Positions 4,508 through 11,781 of a DNA stretch of 20,620 nt are shown piece by piece. How positions within the stretch are numbered: position 1 is the stretch's first letter; each line of letters begins with the position of its first letter. The position numbers were made by a program, and so were the translations under genes. Origin of the DNA: JALRBM01 sp966186595 (GTDB lineage Bacteria > Patescibacteriota > Saccharimonadia > Saccharimonadales > Saccharimonadaceae); NCBI GenBank assembly GCA_966186595.1, contig CBIFWO010000017.1, positions 1 through 20,620 on the forward strand, written 5' to 3'. The notes under the pieces are model-generated. The model saw only the letters and a list, made by a program, of their open reading frames with translations. It made no database searches and was not told the DNA's origin.

Positions 4508-6955
4508 CTACTCTGGATTATCCAATTGTTGGATAATCTTTTTAATATCCACTCCTTTGCCAAGCACAGGCTTCCAGAGGTCGCCAACTTCCTCAAGGCG
4601 CTTGACTATATTTTTAATAGTGAAATCTGTTGGTTTGAGATTTGATGTGACCTCATCCCAGTGCAGCGGTGTTGAAACGGATGCATCGGGTGTTGGCCGG
4701 AGGGAATACGGCGCGGCGAGGGTCTGCCCTTCGCGGTTTTGCAAAAAGTCGAGATAGATTCTATTTGGCCGCTTTTCGGGCATACGTTCCAGGCTGGTGA
4801 GCTTGGGCTGGCGTTTGTTTACTTCTATGACAATAAGGTGGGCAAAATTTTTAGCCTGTTCGTGAGTATATTTAGCACCGAGTGGAATAAAGATGTGAAT
4901 CCCGGTTTTTCCTGAAGTTTTTGGATAGGCGGCGATTTTCCACTCATCACAAACGTCTTTTACAGTTCGCGCAACCGTTATGACATCCTTGAACGTCACA
5001 CCTTCTGGATCAAGATCGATGACTGCCCAGTCTGGATTCTCAAGATGACTGACACGTACATTCCATGGATTAACCTCGATACTGCCCAACTGCACGATAT
5101 AGCGCAGGGTATCGATTTTGCCACCGACAATCCAGTGTAAGTTCTTGTTATTGGAGTCCGAGAAAATATCTGTTGCTGGTACCCATTCTGGCAAATGCTC
5201 CATATTTTTTTGGAAAAATCCCTCGCCCGTAATGCCGTTTGGTTGGCGTAGCAATGACAAGGGCCGATCCTTGATATACGGCAAAATATACTCCGCTACC
5301 GATTCGTAATACGCTAGAATGTCGCCTTTGGTATATTTGTGTTTCGGAAAAAAGACTTTGTCTAGATGGGTAAATGCGACCTTACCTTTCATAATTCCCT
5401 CCTCTTTGATGACAGTTTTCGGTGCTTTCGGTTTCTCGCGGTGAACCTGAGCCGGTTTTTTATCGGTTCGCATACCTTCAAAGACAGGATGACGCATACG
5501 GCCGTCATTGGTCCATTCGCTAAAACTCATTTCTACCACAAACTCTGGTCGCACCCAGTGAACTGGGGCGTTAGGTTTTGGCTCGGTGGTGAACGGTGAG
5601 GTTTTTCGCTCGATCTTCTCAAGTTTTTCGCGAAGTACTTTTCGCTGATTGTCAGGAATGCCGCCTCCGGAATGACCGGTATATACCAATTGGTCACTTT
5701 CGTAAACGCCGACGATAAGCGCACCCAGGTATTTGCGGCCCTTGCGTGGTTCGGTAAATCCCCCGATTACCACCTCTTGACGGAGGTGGGTTTTGATCTT
5801 TAACCATGCTTCGCCTCGATTGTTTTCGCGGTACGGACTATCTGCTCGTTTTGCAACTATTCCTTCCAGACCCTTTTTCCTCATTTCTTCAAAGAGCCGT
5901 GTGCCTTCGGTTTCGATATGGTCACTGTAGCGAATGACATCCGTATCATGGAGGACTTCTCTTAATATCTTTTTTCGATCGATGAGTGGCATGTCGCGGA
6001 GGTCATGGCCATCACACCAGAGGATATCAAATGCATAATAGTAAAGGTTTCCCCGTGGATCGCGTCGCCAATTTTGAAGCGCTTCAAAATGTGGGACGCC
6101 GTTTTTATCCATGACCATGATCTCGCCATCCAGGATGACGTTATGTTTCAGCGAGCGGAGCGCTTCGGCAATTGCTGGGTAATGCTCTTTGAAATCATTA
6201 TTTGCCCGAGAGTAAAGTTCAGTGTCACCGCCGTCTTTACTGGCGATTGCCCGGTAACCATCCCATTTAATTTCAAACAGCCAGCCCTCTTTACTGAAAG
6301 GATCGTCGATGAGAGTGCAGAGCATCGGTTTTACACGCCAAGAATGTTCTTTTTTGGGGTAGCCTTTGAGGACTTTCTTGAGATCGCCTGCACCAAGATC
6401 ATCTACTTTGCGGCCAGACCTTACTGAGGTATCGAGCCTAGTGATATCTTTTTTTGAAGCAAATTCATCTCCTTTCTTGATGAGGAGCCATGCATTTTCA
6501 TCCTCGCCATGCATTTTAATAAGCGCAAATTCCCCCTGGAGCTTTTTACCATGCATGATAAAAGTGAGATGACCTTTCTTAAGTTGCTTTCGCAGTATCG
6601 CCTGGTCATCATCGCCATCGTGATATGGTTCGTAGGTGCCTTCATCCCAGATAATGACATTACCGGCACCGTAGTTACCCTCGGGGATTGTACCCTCAAA
6701 TTTGCGATACTCGAAAGGATGATCCTCGACCTTCATGGCGAGGTGGCGATCATGCGGATCCATGGATGGGCCCTTTGGCACGGCCCAACTGACAAGGACT
6801 CCGTCTAATTCCAGGCGAAAATCATAGTGGAGGCGCGAGGCGTGATGTTCCTGTACGACGAAGGCGAGTTTTTTACCCTTGGTGGTCCTGGGCTTTCCCC
6901 TCGGCTCAGGGGTCTTATCAAACGAACGTTTCTTGAAATATTTCCCAAGTCCCAC
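4508..6955 (-). CDS. ligD: Multifunctional DNA ligase D (phosphoesterase-ligase-polymerase)
   Basis: 815 residues, the end-processing and sealing enzyme of bacterial non-homologous end joining. Domain order is PE-LIG-POL, as in Pseudomonas, not POL-PE-LIG as in Mycobacterium. The 3'-phosphoesterase domain (about 10-165) keeps H37, H43, D45, R47, H79 and Y83, matching the Pseudomonas catalytic set with a constant offset. The ATP-dependent ligase (about 205-505) has the nucleophile K230 in E-I-K-W-D-G, E-G-I-V-A-K-R at 364-370 and W-L-K-I-K at 384-388. The archaeo-eukaryotic primase-type polymerase (about 520-815) has the metal-binding D-L-D-P at 647-650, H687 and D736. The GTG start at 6955 is three bases after the Ku stop with AAGGA upstream, so the two are translated from one mRNA. 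Confidence 0.97.
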   Translation of the reverse strand: MGLGKYFKKRSFDKTPEPRGKPRTTKGKKLAFVVQEHHASRLHYDFRLELDGVLVSWAVPKGPSMDPHDRHLAMKVEDHPFEYRKFEGTIPEGNYGAGNVIIWDEGTYEPYHDGDDDQAILRKQLKKGHLTFIMHGKKLQGEFALIKMHGEDENAWLLIKKGDEFASKKDITRLDTSVRSGRKVDDLGAGDLKKVLKGYPKKEHSWRVKPMLCTLIDDPFSKEGWLFEIKWDGYRAIASKDGGDTELYSRANNDFKEHYPAIAEALRSLKHNVILDGEIMVMDKNGVPHFEALQNWRRDPRGNLYYYAFDILWCDGHDLRDMPLIDRKKILREVLHDTDVIRYSDHIETEGTRLFEEMRKKGLEGIVAKRADSPYRENNRGEAWLKIKTHLRQEVVIGGFTEPRKGRKYLGALIVGVYESDQLVYTGHSGGGIPDNQRKVLREKLEKIERKTSPFTTEPKPNAPVHWVRPEFVVEMSFSEWTNDGRMRHPVFEGMRTDKKPAQVHREKPKAPKTVIKEEGIMKGKVAFTHLDKVFFPKHKYTKGDILAYYESVAEYILPYIKDRPLSLLRQPNGITGEGFFQKNMEHLPEWVPATDIFSDSNNKNLHWIVGGKIDTLRYIVQLGSIEVNPWNVRVSHLENPDWAVIDLDPEGVTFKDVITVARTVKDVCDEWKIAAYPKTSGKTGIHIFIPLGAKYTHEQAKNFAHLIVIEVNKRQPKLTSLERMPEKRPNRIYLDFLQNREGQTLAAPYSLRPTPDASVSTPLHWDEVTSNLKPTDFTIKNIVKRLEEVGDLWKPVLGKGVDIKKIIQQLDNPE
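4516..4543 (+). terminator. Plus-strand terminator inside the 3' end of ligD
   Basis: Perfect 10-bp stem (4516-4525 with 4529-4538), 3-base loop, followed by TTTTT. It lies in the last codons of the convergent ligD and would stop transcription coming from the GC-rich small genes. Confidence 0.6.
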
Positions 6956-6958
6956 GGC

Positions 6959-7726
6959 CTAATCCTTGAGGCTGGCCTTGAGTGCTGCCATCAGATCCTT
7001 CGAGGAGGTGTCGTGTTTCTTTTCGCTAACATGCTTTTTCGGCTTCTTACCCTTTGTCTTCGACTCGATGAGATCTTCAAGTTCTTCGGTGTAAGTATCC
7101 TTATAATCTTCGGGAATGAAATGGGCTGATTCCTGCGAGACGAATTTTAGTGCCACCTTTACCTCATCGGATGAGACACTGTTTTCGGCCGGAAATTTAA
7201 GGTCGGTTGCTTCACGAAGGTCAGTTGGAAAGCGCATTTGATTGAGAACGAGGGCTTTGCCAATGGGTTTAAGAACGCCCAGATGTTCGCGCTGACGAAG
7301 GACGAATTTCGAGAGGCCTAATTTGCCTGACTGCTCTAGCGCAGCACGAAGCAGTGCGTAAGCTTTTTCTCCACCTTTGATGGGCTCAAGGTAATACGGA
7401 TGTTCAAAATAACGGACGTCGATTTCTTCCTCGTCGACAAAATGTTGGATATCGATCGTTTCGGTTTTTTCGGTGTCTAGCTTGTCCAGGTCTTTTTGGG
7501 TGAGAACGACATAATCCCCGTCACGATACTCATAGCCCTTTACGATATCTTTCCATGGCACTTCCTCACCGTCCTCGCGACAGATCCGTGCGTATCTGAT
7601 CGGCGAATGATCATCTTTGTGAAGCATGTCCAGGTCGATACCTTCGCGTGGATTAACACCGCTATATAACCTGACAGGTATGTTGACTAGTCCAAAACTG
7701 ATTGATCCGCTCCATAATGCTCGCAT
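6959..7726 (-). CDS. ku: Ku protein, NHEJ end-binding factor
   Basis: 255 residues. Bacterial Ku is a homodimeric ring that threads onto broken DNA ends and recruits LigD. The N-terminus M-R-A-L-W-S-G-S-I-S-F-G-L-V-N-I-P-V is the family hallmark; the core runs to about residue 215, followed by a lysine-rich tail (K-T-K-G-K-K-P-K-K-H; 220-245) of the kind that binds DNA and aids LigD recruitment. It is the first gene of the ku-ligD operon (3-base gap). The start codon at 7726 lies seven bases after an extended -10 box and lacks a Shine-Dalgarno, so the mRNA is probably leaderless. Composition resembles the surrounding genes. Confidence 0.96.
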   Translation of the reverse strand: MRALWSGSISFGLVNIPVRLYSGVNPREGIDLDMLHKDDHSPIRYARICREDGEEVPWKDIVKGYEYRDGDYVVLTQKDLDKLDTEKTETIDIQHFVDEEEIDVRYFEHPYYLEPIKGGEKAYALLRAALEQSGKLGLSKFVLRQREHLGVLKPIGKALVLNQMRFPTDLREATDLKFPAENSVSSDEVKVALKFVSQESAHFIPEDYKDTYTEELEDLIESKTKGKKPKKHVSEKKHDTSSKDLMAALKASLKD

Positions 7727-7733
7727 AGTTCTT

Positions 7734-7742
7734 ATGGTAGCA
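7734..7742 (-). promoter_or_regulatory. Extended -10 promoter of ku-ligD, predicted leaderless
   Basis: Minus strand TGC-TACCAT (7742-7734), seven bases before the Ku ATG. It sits within an inverted repeat GGTAG...CTACC (7736-7740 with 7752-7756 approximately) that could bind a regulator. Confidence 0.5.
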
Positions 7743-7819
7743 TAACATTGACTACCTTAATTAAAAATTGTACCGCAACCGAAGCCTGCTTTGCGTCCGT
7801 ATACGTATTTGTGAACATA

Positions 7820-7849
7820 AAAATATCCGCTTGTTCTAGCGGATATTTT
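7820..7849 (-). terminator. Rho-independent terminator of rplK
   Basis: 11-bp stem (7820-7830 with 7839-7849), 8-base loop; on the minus strand the second arm ends in ATATTTTTATG just after the rplK stop. Confidence 0.85.
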
Positions 7850-7865
7850 AGTATGTGCAGCTGTC

Positions 7866-8291
7866 TTAGTTGACGACTTCGACGCCCATACTTCGGGCTG
7901 TTCCGGCGATCACTTTAACGCGGCCATCCATGTCGATTGCGTTAAGCTGGTCCTTTTTGACTTCGGCAATCTCTTCTAGCTGGGCACGGGTGATTTTGCC
8001 AACCTTGTCGGTGTGTGGCTTACCACTGCCCTTCTTGATTCCAGCTTTTTCACGGATCATGTCGTCCACTGGCTGACCAAGAGACTTCCAGGCGAATGTA
8101 CGGTCTTCGAATACCTGAAGGTGAACGATCACGTCTTTGCCCATCATGTCTTTGGTCGCATCGTTGAACGGATTGATGAAGTCCATCATGTTAAGACCCC
8201 ATTGACCAAGGGTGCTACCAACAGGAGGACCTGCGCTCGCGCGGCCAGCGGGAACACGGAATTTCAAATTTCCAATGATTTTCTTTGCCAT
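7866..8291 (-). CDS. rplK: Ribosomal protein L11 (uL11)
   Basis: 141 residues, the normal length. L11 binds the GTPase-associated region of 23S rRNA and helps factor-dependent GTP hydrolysis. The N-terminal segment P-P-V-G-S-T-L-G-Q-W-G-L-N and the C-terminal rRNA-binding domain ending G-T-A-R-S-M-G-V are typical; the usual G-P-A-L-G-Q-H-G is changed to G-S-T-L-G-Q-W-G. The ATG at 8291 is preceded by AAGGA. It has its own promoter and terminator, so it is a single-gene unit here, separated from rplA, with which it is usually co-transcribed. Confidence 0.97.
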   Translation of the reverse strand: MAKKIIGNLKFRVPAGRASAGPPVGSTLGQWGLNMMDFINPFNDATKDMMGKDVIVHLQVFEDRTFAWKSLGQPVDDMIREKAGIKKGSGKPHTDKVGKITRAQLEEIAEVKKDQLNAIDMDGRVKVIAGTARSMGVEVVN

Positions 8292-8338
8292 ATTATTTTT
8301 CCTTCTTTGCCTCGTATTACCGAGTGCGTAACCCTAGT

Positions 8339-8367
8339 ATTATAGCGTAACTTTCTCGTTATCGCAA
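8339..8367 (-). promoter_or_regulatory. rplK promoter
   Basis: Minus strand TTGCGA (8367-8362), 17-base spacer, consensus TATAAT (8344-8339). Leader about 40 bases ending in AAGGA Shine-Dalgarno. Confidence 0.75.
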
Positions 8368-8379
8368 GGCTAAGAGATC

Positions 8380-8388
8380 TGATATACT
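8380..8388 (+). promoter_or_regulatory. Extended -10 promoter, predicted leaderless
   Basis: TGA-TATACT ends six bases before the ATG at 8395. No Shine-Dalgarno precedes it. Back to back with the rplK promoter. Confidence 0.6.
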
Positions 8389-8394
8389 ATGACC

Positions 8395-8940
8395 ATGAAG
8401 AGAATCTTGCAGCCCGAAGTGATGGTAAATCTCATCGGTGCTGTGGGTTATATGGTGCTTGTGGCAGCGTGGACACTTTTTCTGGCCGTCTTGCTCTCTT
8501 TCTGGTTTGATAGTTATAGCGCTGGACAATCAGGTGGAATCCTACATCCCTCACCCGCAAAATCAGTGGCAAACCCCCCTAGCACAGCTGTTTGGGTGGC
8601 AGGCTATATCATCACTGGGCTTGTGGTGATAGTCACAGTGGCAATTGTTGCGATGCTTCCGTACTTTATTGGACGGTGGGGCTCGCGACTCGTGAAAGCT
8701 CTTATGAAGTTGTGTCGAATAGATATGACTCGTCGTCAGCTCCTCTTAGTGAGAGGTATTCTTGCGACAATACCGGTGATGGGATTAATGTTTATTTACT
8801 TATTTTTCCGCCCGGACGACATTACATTCGCGGCTATGTATGGGGGAACGGTCGCACTATCCGCGCTGACAATTGGGTTGTTTTTGCTTCAAACGTTTTT
8901 AGCTCGCCGGTTTAAGATCGATATCAGCAGGCTCTGGTAA
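8395..8940 (+). CDS. Hypothetical four-helix membrane protein
   Basis: 181 residues from the ATG at 8395; an ATG at 8389 would lie upstream of the predicted transcription start. Four hydrophobic segments are visible: about residues 11-38, 65-90, 115-135 and 145-165. The loop between helices 1 and 2 (about 40-62) is rich in Gly, Ser and Pro and probably faces outside; basic patches (R-W-G-S-R-L-V-K; C-terminal R-R-F-K) suit the cytosolic side. I do not recognise a named family. Its 3' end overlaps the convergent gene at 8899-9183 by 42 bases. Divergent from rplK. Confidence 0.8.
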   Translation: MKRILQPEVMVNLIGAVGYMVLVAAWTLFLAVLLSFWFDSYSAGQSGGILHPSPAKSVANPPSTAVWVAGYIITGLVVIVTVAIVAMLPYFIGRWGSRLVKALMKLCRIDMTRRQLLLVRGILATIPVMGLMFIYLFFRPDDITFAAMYGGTVALSALTIGLFLLQTFLARRFKIDISRLW

Positions 8941-9183
8941 AGTTTCATTTTCTGGTGTGAGCGCCCGGGCGGCAATATGCCTTGCGGTAGTATTGATGTC
9001 TTCAACCACTCCGAGCATGTACTCTATGGCGTCATCGCGGGAGAATTTCTCTGTATTTTCAGGGTGGAGTCGGCTTCCAGCTTCAGTAAGTCGTACTGCC
9101 GCACGCATTAGTTGACTACGAAGTGCTTCAGGGTCACTGGGACTGGCTTCGACTACTCGTGGTATTCGTTCGTGGCGTTGCAT
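8899..9183 (-). CDS. Small hypothetical helical protein
   Basis: 94 residues. No family recognised. Mostly helical and charged (D-P-E-A-L-R-S-Q-L-M-R-A-A-V-R-L-T-E-A; A-I-E-Y-M-L-G-V-V-E-D-I-N-T-T-A-R-H-I-A-A), with a disordered N-terminus and an acidic, proline-containing C-terminus; cytosolic. A textbook GAGGAG Shine-Dalgarno precedes the ATG at 9183. The gene starts 15 bases downstream of the nusG terminator and has no promoter of its own that I can see, so it may depend on read-through from secE-nusG. Its 3' end overlaps the convergent membrane protein gene by 42 bases. Confidence 0.65.
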   Translation of the reverse strand: MQRHERIPRVVEASPSDPEALRSQLMRAAVRLTEAGSRLHPENTEKFSRDDAIEYMLGVVEDINTTARHIAARALTPENETLPEPADIDLKPAS

Positions 9184-9197
9184 CTTATCTCCTCAAA

Positions 9198-9225
9198 AAA
9201 ATAACCCGGCGATCCGGGTTATTTT
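9198..9225 (-). terminator. Rho-independent terminator of secE-nusG
   Basis: 12-bp perfect stem (9198-9209 with 9214-9225), CGAT-class 4-base loop, followed on the minus strand by a T-run ending in GAGGAG, which is the Shine-Dalgarno of the next gene. Confidence 0.88.
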
Positions 9226-9227
9226 CG

Positions 9228-9773
9228 TTATACTTTTTTGACTTGAAGTGCGTCCAGCTCGACTGGGGTATCTCTTCCGAACATACTGACCATGACCTTG
9301 ATCTTGCCTTTTTGAGTGTCGATCTCGCTGATCGCGCCGTCAAAGCCCTTGAATGGACCGTCGACGATACTGACCACCTCACCTTCGCTAAAGTCGATCT
9401 GATGCTTTGGATCTTCCACGCCCATGCGCTTTTTGATCTTGGTGATTTCATTGTCTGAAACAGGAGTTGGTTCGGTGCCGCTTCCGACAAAGCCAGTCAC
9501 ACCTGGCGTGTTGCGAACGATGTACCATGTCTCGTCCGTCAGTTTCATTTCGACAAGGACGTAGCCCTGGAAAATCTTCTTCTCGACAACTTTTCGCTTG
9601 CCGTTCTTGATTTCGATCTGCTTTTCCTTTGGCACCATGACGTCAAAAATCTTGTCCGCCATGTCGACAGCATTAATACGCTGACGAATGCTTTCGGCTA
9701 CTTTTTCTTCGTATCCGCTGTAAGTGTGGACAGCGTACCATTGTCTAGTTGAGTCGTATCGGTTCTTTGCCAT
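9228..9773 (-). CDS. nusG: Transcription termination/antitermination protein NusG
   Basis: 181 residues, normal length. The N-terminal NGN domain (about 10-115, starting W-Y-A-V-H-T-Y-S-G-Y-E) binds the RNA polymerase clamp; F-Q-G-Y-V-L-V and R-N-T-P-G-V-T-G-F-V-G are standard. The C-terminal KOW domain (about 127-181) carries E-G-E-V-V-S-I-V-D-G-P-F-K-G-F-D-G, which contacts Rho or S10. The ATG at 9773 follows the secE stop by five bases (AGGAA), showing translational coupling. A terminator follows directly. Confidence 0.97.
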   Translation of the reverse strand: MAKNRYDSTRQWYAVHTYSGYEEKVAESIRQRINAVDMADKIFDVMVPKEKQIEIKNGKRKVVEKKIFQGYVLVEMKLTDETWYIVRNTPGVTGFVGSGTEPTPVSDNEITKIKKRMGVEDPKHQIDFSEGEVVSIVDGPFKGFDGAISEIDTQKGKIKVMVSMFGRDTPVELDALQVKKV

Positions 9774-9778
9774 TTCCT

Positions 9779-10141
9779 TTATCCTAGCATTAATTCAAAC
9801 AAATATTTAAACAGAGCGTCAAGTAGGAGGATGATTACGGTGATGACGGCGGTAAATGCCAAAATGGCACCAGTCAGGCCCCAGGTGGCGCGGCGGGTTG
9901 GCCAGCGAACCTGTTTTAGCTCGTACCATGCGCCTTTAAAGTAGCCTCCAAGTGCCACGAATGGTTTGGCGATGCTCTTCCCACTCTTCGGTGTTTCATT
10001 TACAGAAACGGCCTTGGTGGACTTGGATTTCGCAGTCGAAGTCTTCTTGACTGGCTTCTCTACCTTTTTTGATTCGCTAGCGGTGATTCGGGTGATCTTG
10101 GTGCCCGATTCTTTCGCTGGTTTTTTACTCTTCCCTGCCAA
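9779..10141 (-). CDS. secE: Preprotein translocase subunit SecE with long basic N-terminus
   Basis: 120 residues from a TTG at 10141, preceded by GGAG nine bases upstream. SecE clamps SecY in the export channel. The conserved amphipathic helix and turn (W-Y-E-L-K-Q-V-R-W-P-T-R-R) begin near residue 72, and a single membrane segment follows (about 88-112). The first 60 or so residues are rich in Lys, Ser and Thr and probably disordered; many Gram-positive SecE proteins are only about 60 residues in total. An ATG exists upstream at 10288, but it would precede the predicted promoter and give an unlikely N-terminus. Co-transcribed with nusG, the common bacterial arrangement. Confidence 0.9.
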   Translation of the reverse strand: MAGKSKKPAKESGTKITRITASESKKVEKPVKKTSTAKSKSTKAVSVNETPKSGKSIAKPFVALGGYFKGAWYELKQVRWPTRRATWGLTGAILAFTAVITVIILLLDALFKYLFELMLG

Positions 10142-10160
10142 AATTGTTTTCTCCAATTTT

Positions 10161-10183
10161 AAAAGTCTGCTCGTAGGCAGACT
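10161..10183 (-). promoter_or_regulatory. Hairpin in the secE-nusG leader, possible attenuator
   Basis: 7-bp perfect stem (10164-10170 with 10177-10183), 6-base loop, followed on the minus strand by TTTT then AAAA. It lies between the secE promoter and the Shine-Dalgarno and has the form of a weak terminator. Confidence 0.5.
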
Positions 10184-10193
10184 GTCAAGTTTC

Positions 10194-10222
10194 ACTATAC
10201 TCCACTGGTGTGCTGTGGTCAA
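10194..10222 (-). promoter_or_regulatory. secE-nusG promoter
   Basis: Minus strand TTGACC (10222-10217), 17-base spacer, TATAGT (10199-10194). Predicted leader about 45 bases. Confidence 0.7.
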
Positions 10223-10225
10223 GCG

Positions 10226-10237
10226 TGTTACGATAAT
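10226..10237 (+). promoter_or_regulatory. Extended -10 promoter of the glycosyltransferase, predicted leaderless
   Basis: TGT-TACGAT (10226-10234) overlaps GATAAT (10232-10237); the latter ends seven bases before the ATG at 10245. Divergent from secE, whose -35 box is only a few bases away. Confidence 0.5.
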
Positions 10238-10244
10238 GACATTA

Positions 10245-11384
10245 ATGATTATGCCTATTTTTATCATTTTGGCGGTAGGGTTAACCACGCTACTCCTTCT
10301 TATGGGGGTAGGACTCGGGCGTTCGCTTCATCGTTTCACGATACGGAAGAATCACCGTGCGCCTACAGATTTGCCTGCAGTGAGTGTATGCATCCCGGCG
10401 AGGAATGAAACGCATGCTATGACACAGTGCCTTGAGCGTGTTCTTGCTAGTGATTACGAAAAACTCGAAATTATTGTCTATGATGATCGGTCCAAGGATG
10501 ATACGTCGATTCTCATTCGTTCATTCGCGCATGCGGGCGTTCGTTTCGTCCCTGGAACCTCACTCCCCGAGGGTTGGCTGGGGCGTAATCACGCATTGGA
10601 CGTTCTAGCGAAAGAAGCCAGTGGCTCGTACCTTTTGTTTATGGATGTTGATACCTTTATCAGACCGACGACGATTAGCCAGCTGGTGAATTATGCTTTA
10701 GGCGAAAAGGTAGAGATGGTGTCGGTGATTCCTAGTCGCAGCGATACGTGGCGGGCTAGTGTGATTTTTGGGCATCTACGCTATTTTTGGGAGCTGATCC
10801 TTTCCAGAGAGGCTGCACCCGCAACGGCAACGGCGCTATGGATTATTGCGCGTCATAAATTGGACGCGCTTGGTGGGCTGACACCCTATAGGTCGAATGT
10901 GCAGCCTGAGTCGCAATTGGCGGCAATACTCGGCACGCGTGCTTACCATTGTCTGGTTAGCGACAAGGTCTTGGGGGTTACTTACGAGAAGAAGTGGCGC
11001 TCTCAAATGGAAACAGCAAGACGACTTCTTTATCCAATGACAGGCGGGTCATGGTGGCGGGGTCTAGGGGCGACAATGCTTCTGCTGGTGCTCAATCTCC
11101 CCTTCTTTACTGTTCTGAGCGGGCTGTTTATGGATTGGACCATCGTTCATGCAAAGGCGCTTTGGCTGCTTTTGGCTTTCATGGCGCTATACGGCCTCTA
11201 TACGAATAGAGTATGGCATAGCAAATGGTGGCTCGGGGGACTTTTGTGGCCAATTATTATTTTTCAGGAGCTTATTCTTTTAATTCTCAGTATTTGGGGG
11301 TACGCTCGGGGTACGATTACCTGGAAAGGTCGACCTATCAAGGCTGCGCCTCTGCGTGTGAATGAGATCAAGCTTGATTCTTAG
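10245..11384 (+). CDS. Membrane-bound family 2 glycosyltransferase
   Basis: 379 residues from the ATG at 10245 (ATGs at 10236 and 10251 are alternatives). An N-terminal membrane helix (about 3-25) is followed by a GT-A catalytic domain (about 44-270): V-S-V-C-I-P-A-R-N-E, V-Y-D-D-R-S at 78-83, and the metal-binding D-V-D-T at 134-137. The P-E-G-W-L-G-R-N-H-A segment (108-117) is seen in carotenoid/hopanoid-type transferases (CrtQ, HpnB), and a Q-P-E-S-Q-L-A motif lies where the catalytic base region is expected. Three or four C-terminal membrane helices follow, ending W-K-G-R-P-I. It should transfer a sugar to a lipid acceptor at the membrane; the substrate cannot be read. Its 3' end overlaps the convergent PPC gene by 17 bases. 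Confidence 0.85.
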   Translation: MIMPIFIILAVGLTTLLLLMGVGLGRSLHRFTIRKNHRAPTDLPAVSVCIPARNETHAMTQCLERVLASDYEKLEIIVYDDRSKDDTSILIRSFAHAGVRFVPGTSLPEGWLGRNHALDVLAKEASGSYLLFMDVDTFIRPTTISQLVNYALGEKVEMVSVIPSRSDTWRASVIFGHLRYFWELILSREAAPATATALWIIARHKLDALGGLTPYRSNVQPESQLAAILGTRAYHCLVSDKVLGVTYEKKWRSQMETARRLLYPMTGGSWWRGLGATMLLLVLNLPFFTVLSGLFMDWTIVHAKALWLLLAFMALYGLYTNRVWHSKWWLGGLLWPIIIFQELILLILSIWGYARGTITWKGRPIKAAPLRVNEIKLDS

Positions 11385-11781
11385 ATACGACTAGCTCGGC
11401 AAAGCCGGTTTCCTCATCCATTTCACGTCTCATCTCGACATATTCATCGGTGCCAAGCACAATCTCCGCAGTGGGATGAACGATAGTTCCTTCCTTGAGG
11501 TGTCCACCATGAACTGCACCGTTTTTATCGGAAAATGACATGTGGAGATGTGTTCCGTTGATTGAGATAGTACCGACGAGCGAAACAATCTCGAAATCAT
11601 CATGGAATGTTCGAATATCCTGCTCATCGGGCGTCGCACCGGCCATTCGCACTGTTGCCTGACTGAGGCCGCCGACGCAAGTGATGATAAAGCCAGCTTT
11701 TATCTCCTGTTTTTTGATCTCAGTCTCGATCGCTGCCTTAAGGTCTGTGCCCGGTTTCAAACGAAAAATGACGGTTTGCAT
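11368..11781 (-). CDS. PPC/DUF296 domain protein
   Basis: 137 residues. The whole protein fits the PPC (plants and prokaryotes conserved, DUF296) fold: R-L-K-P-G-T-D-L at the start, G-F-I-I-T-C-V-G-G-L-S in the first helix-strand unit, and the H-L-H-M-S-F-S-D-K-N-G-A-V-H-G-G-H-L segment whose histidines probably bind a metal. Plant versions are fused to AT-hooks and act in chromatin; stand-alone bacterial versions are trimeric with unknown function. No AT-hook is present here. The ATG at 11781 abuts the stop of the histidine kinase with AGGACA as Shine-Dalgarno, so the pair is one operon, and it may act downstream of the kinase. Confidence 0.88.
   Translation of the reverse strand: MQTVIFRLKPGTDLKAAIETEIKKQEIKAGFIITCVGGLSQATVRMAGATPDEQDIRTFHDDFEIVSLVGTISINGTHLHMSFSDKNGAVHGGHLKEGTIVHPTAEIVLGTDEYVEMRREMDEETGFAELVVSKNQA

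Noticed and set aside
6005..6427. 140-codon frame opposite ligD
   Set aside because: Lies wholly within the conserved ligase domain on the opposite strand; no start signals.
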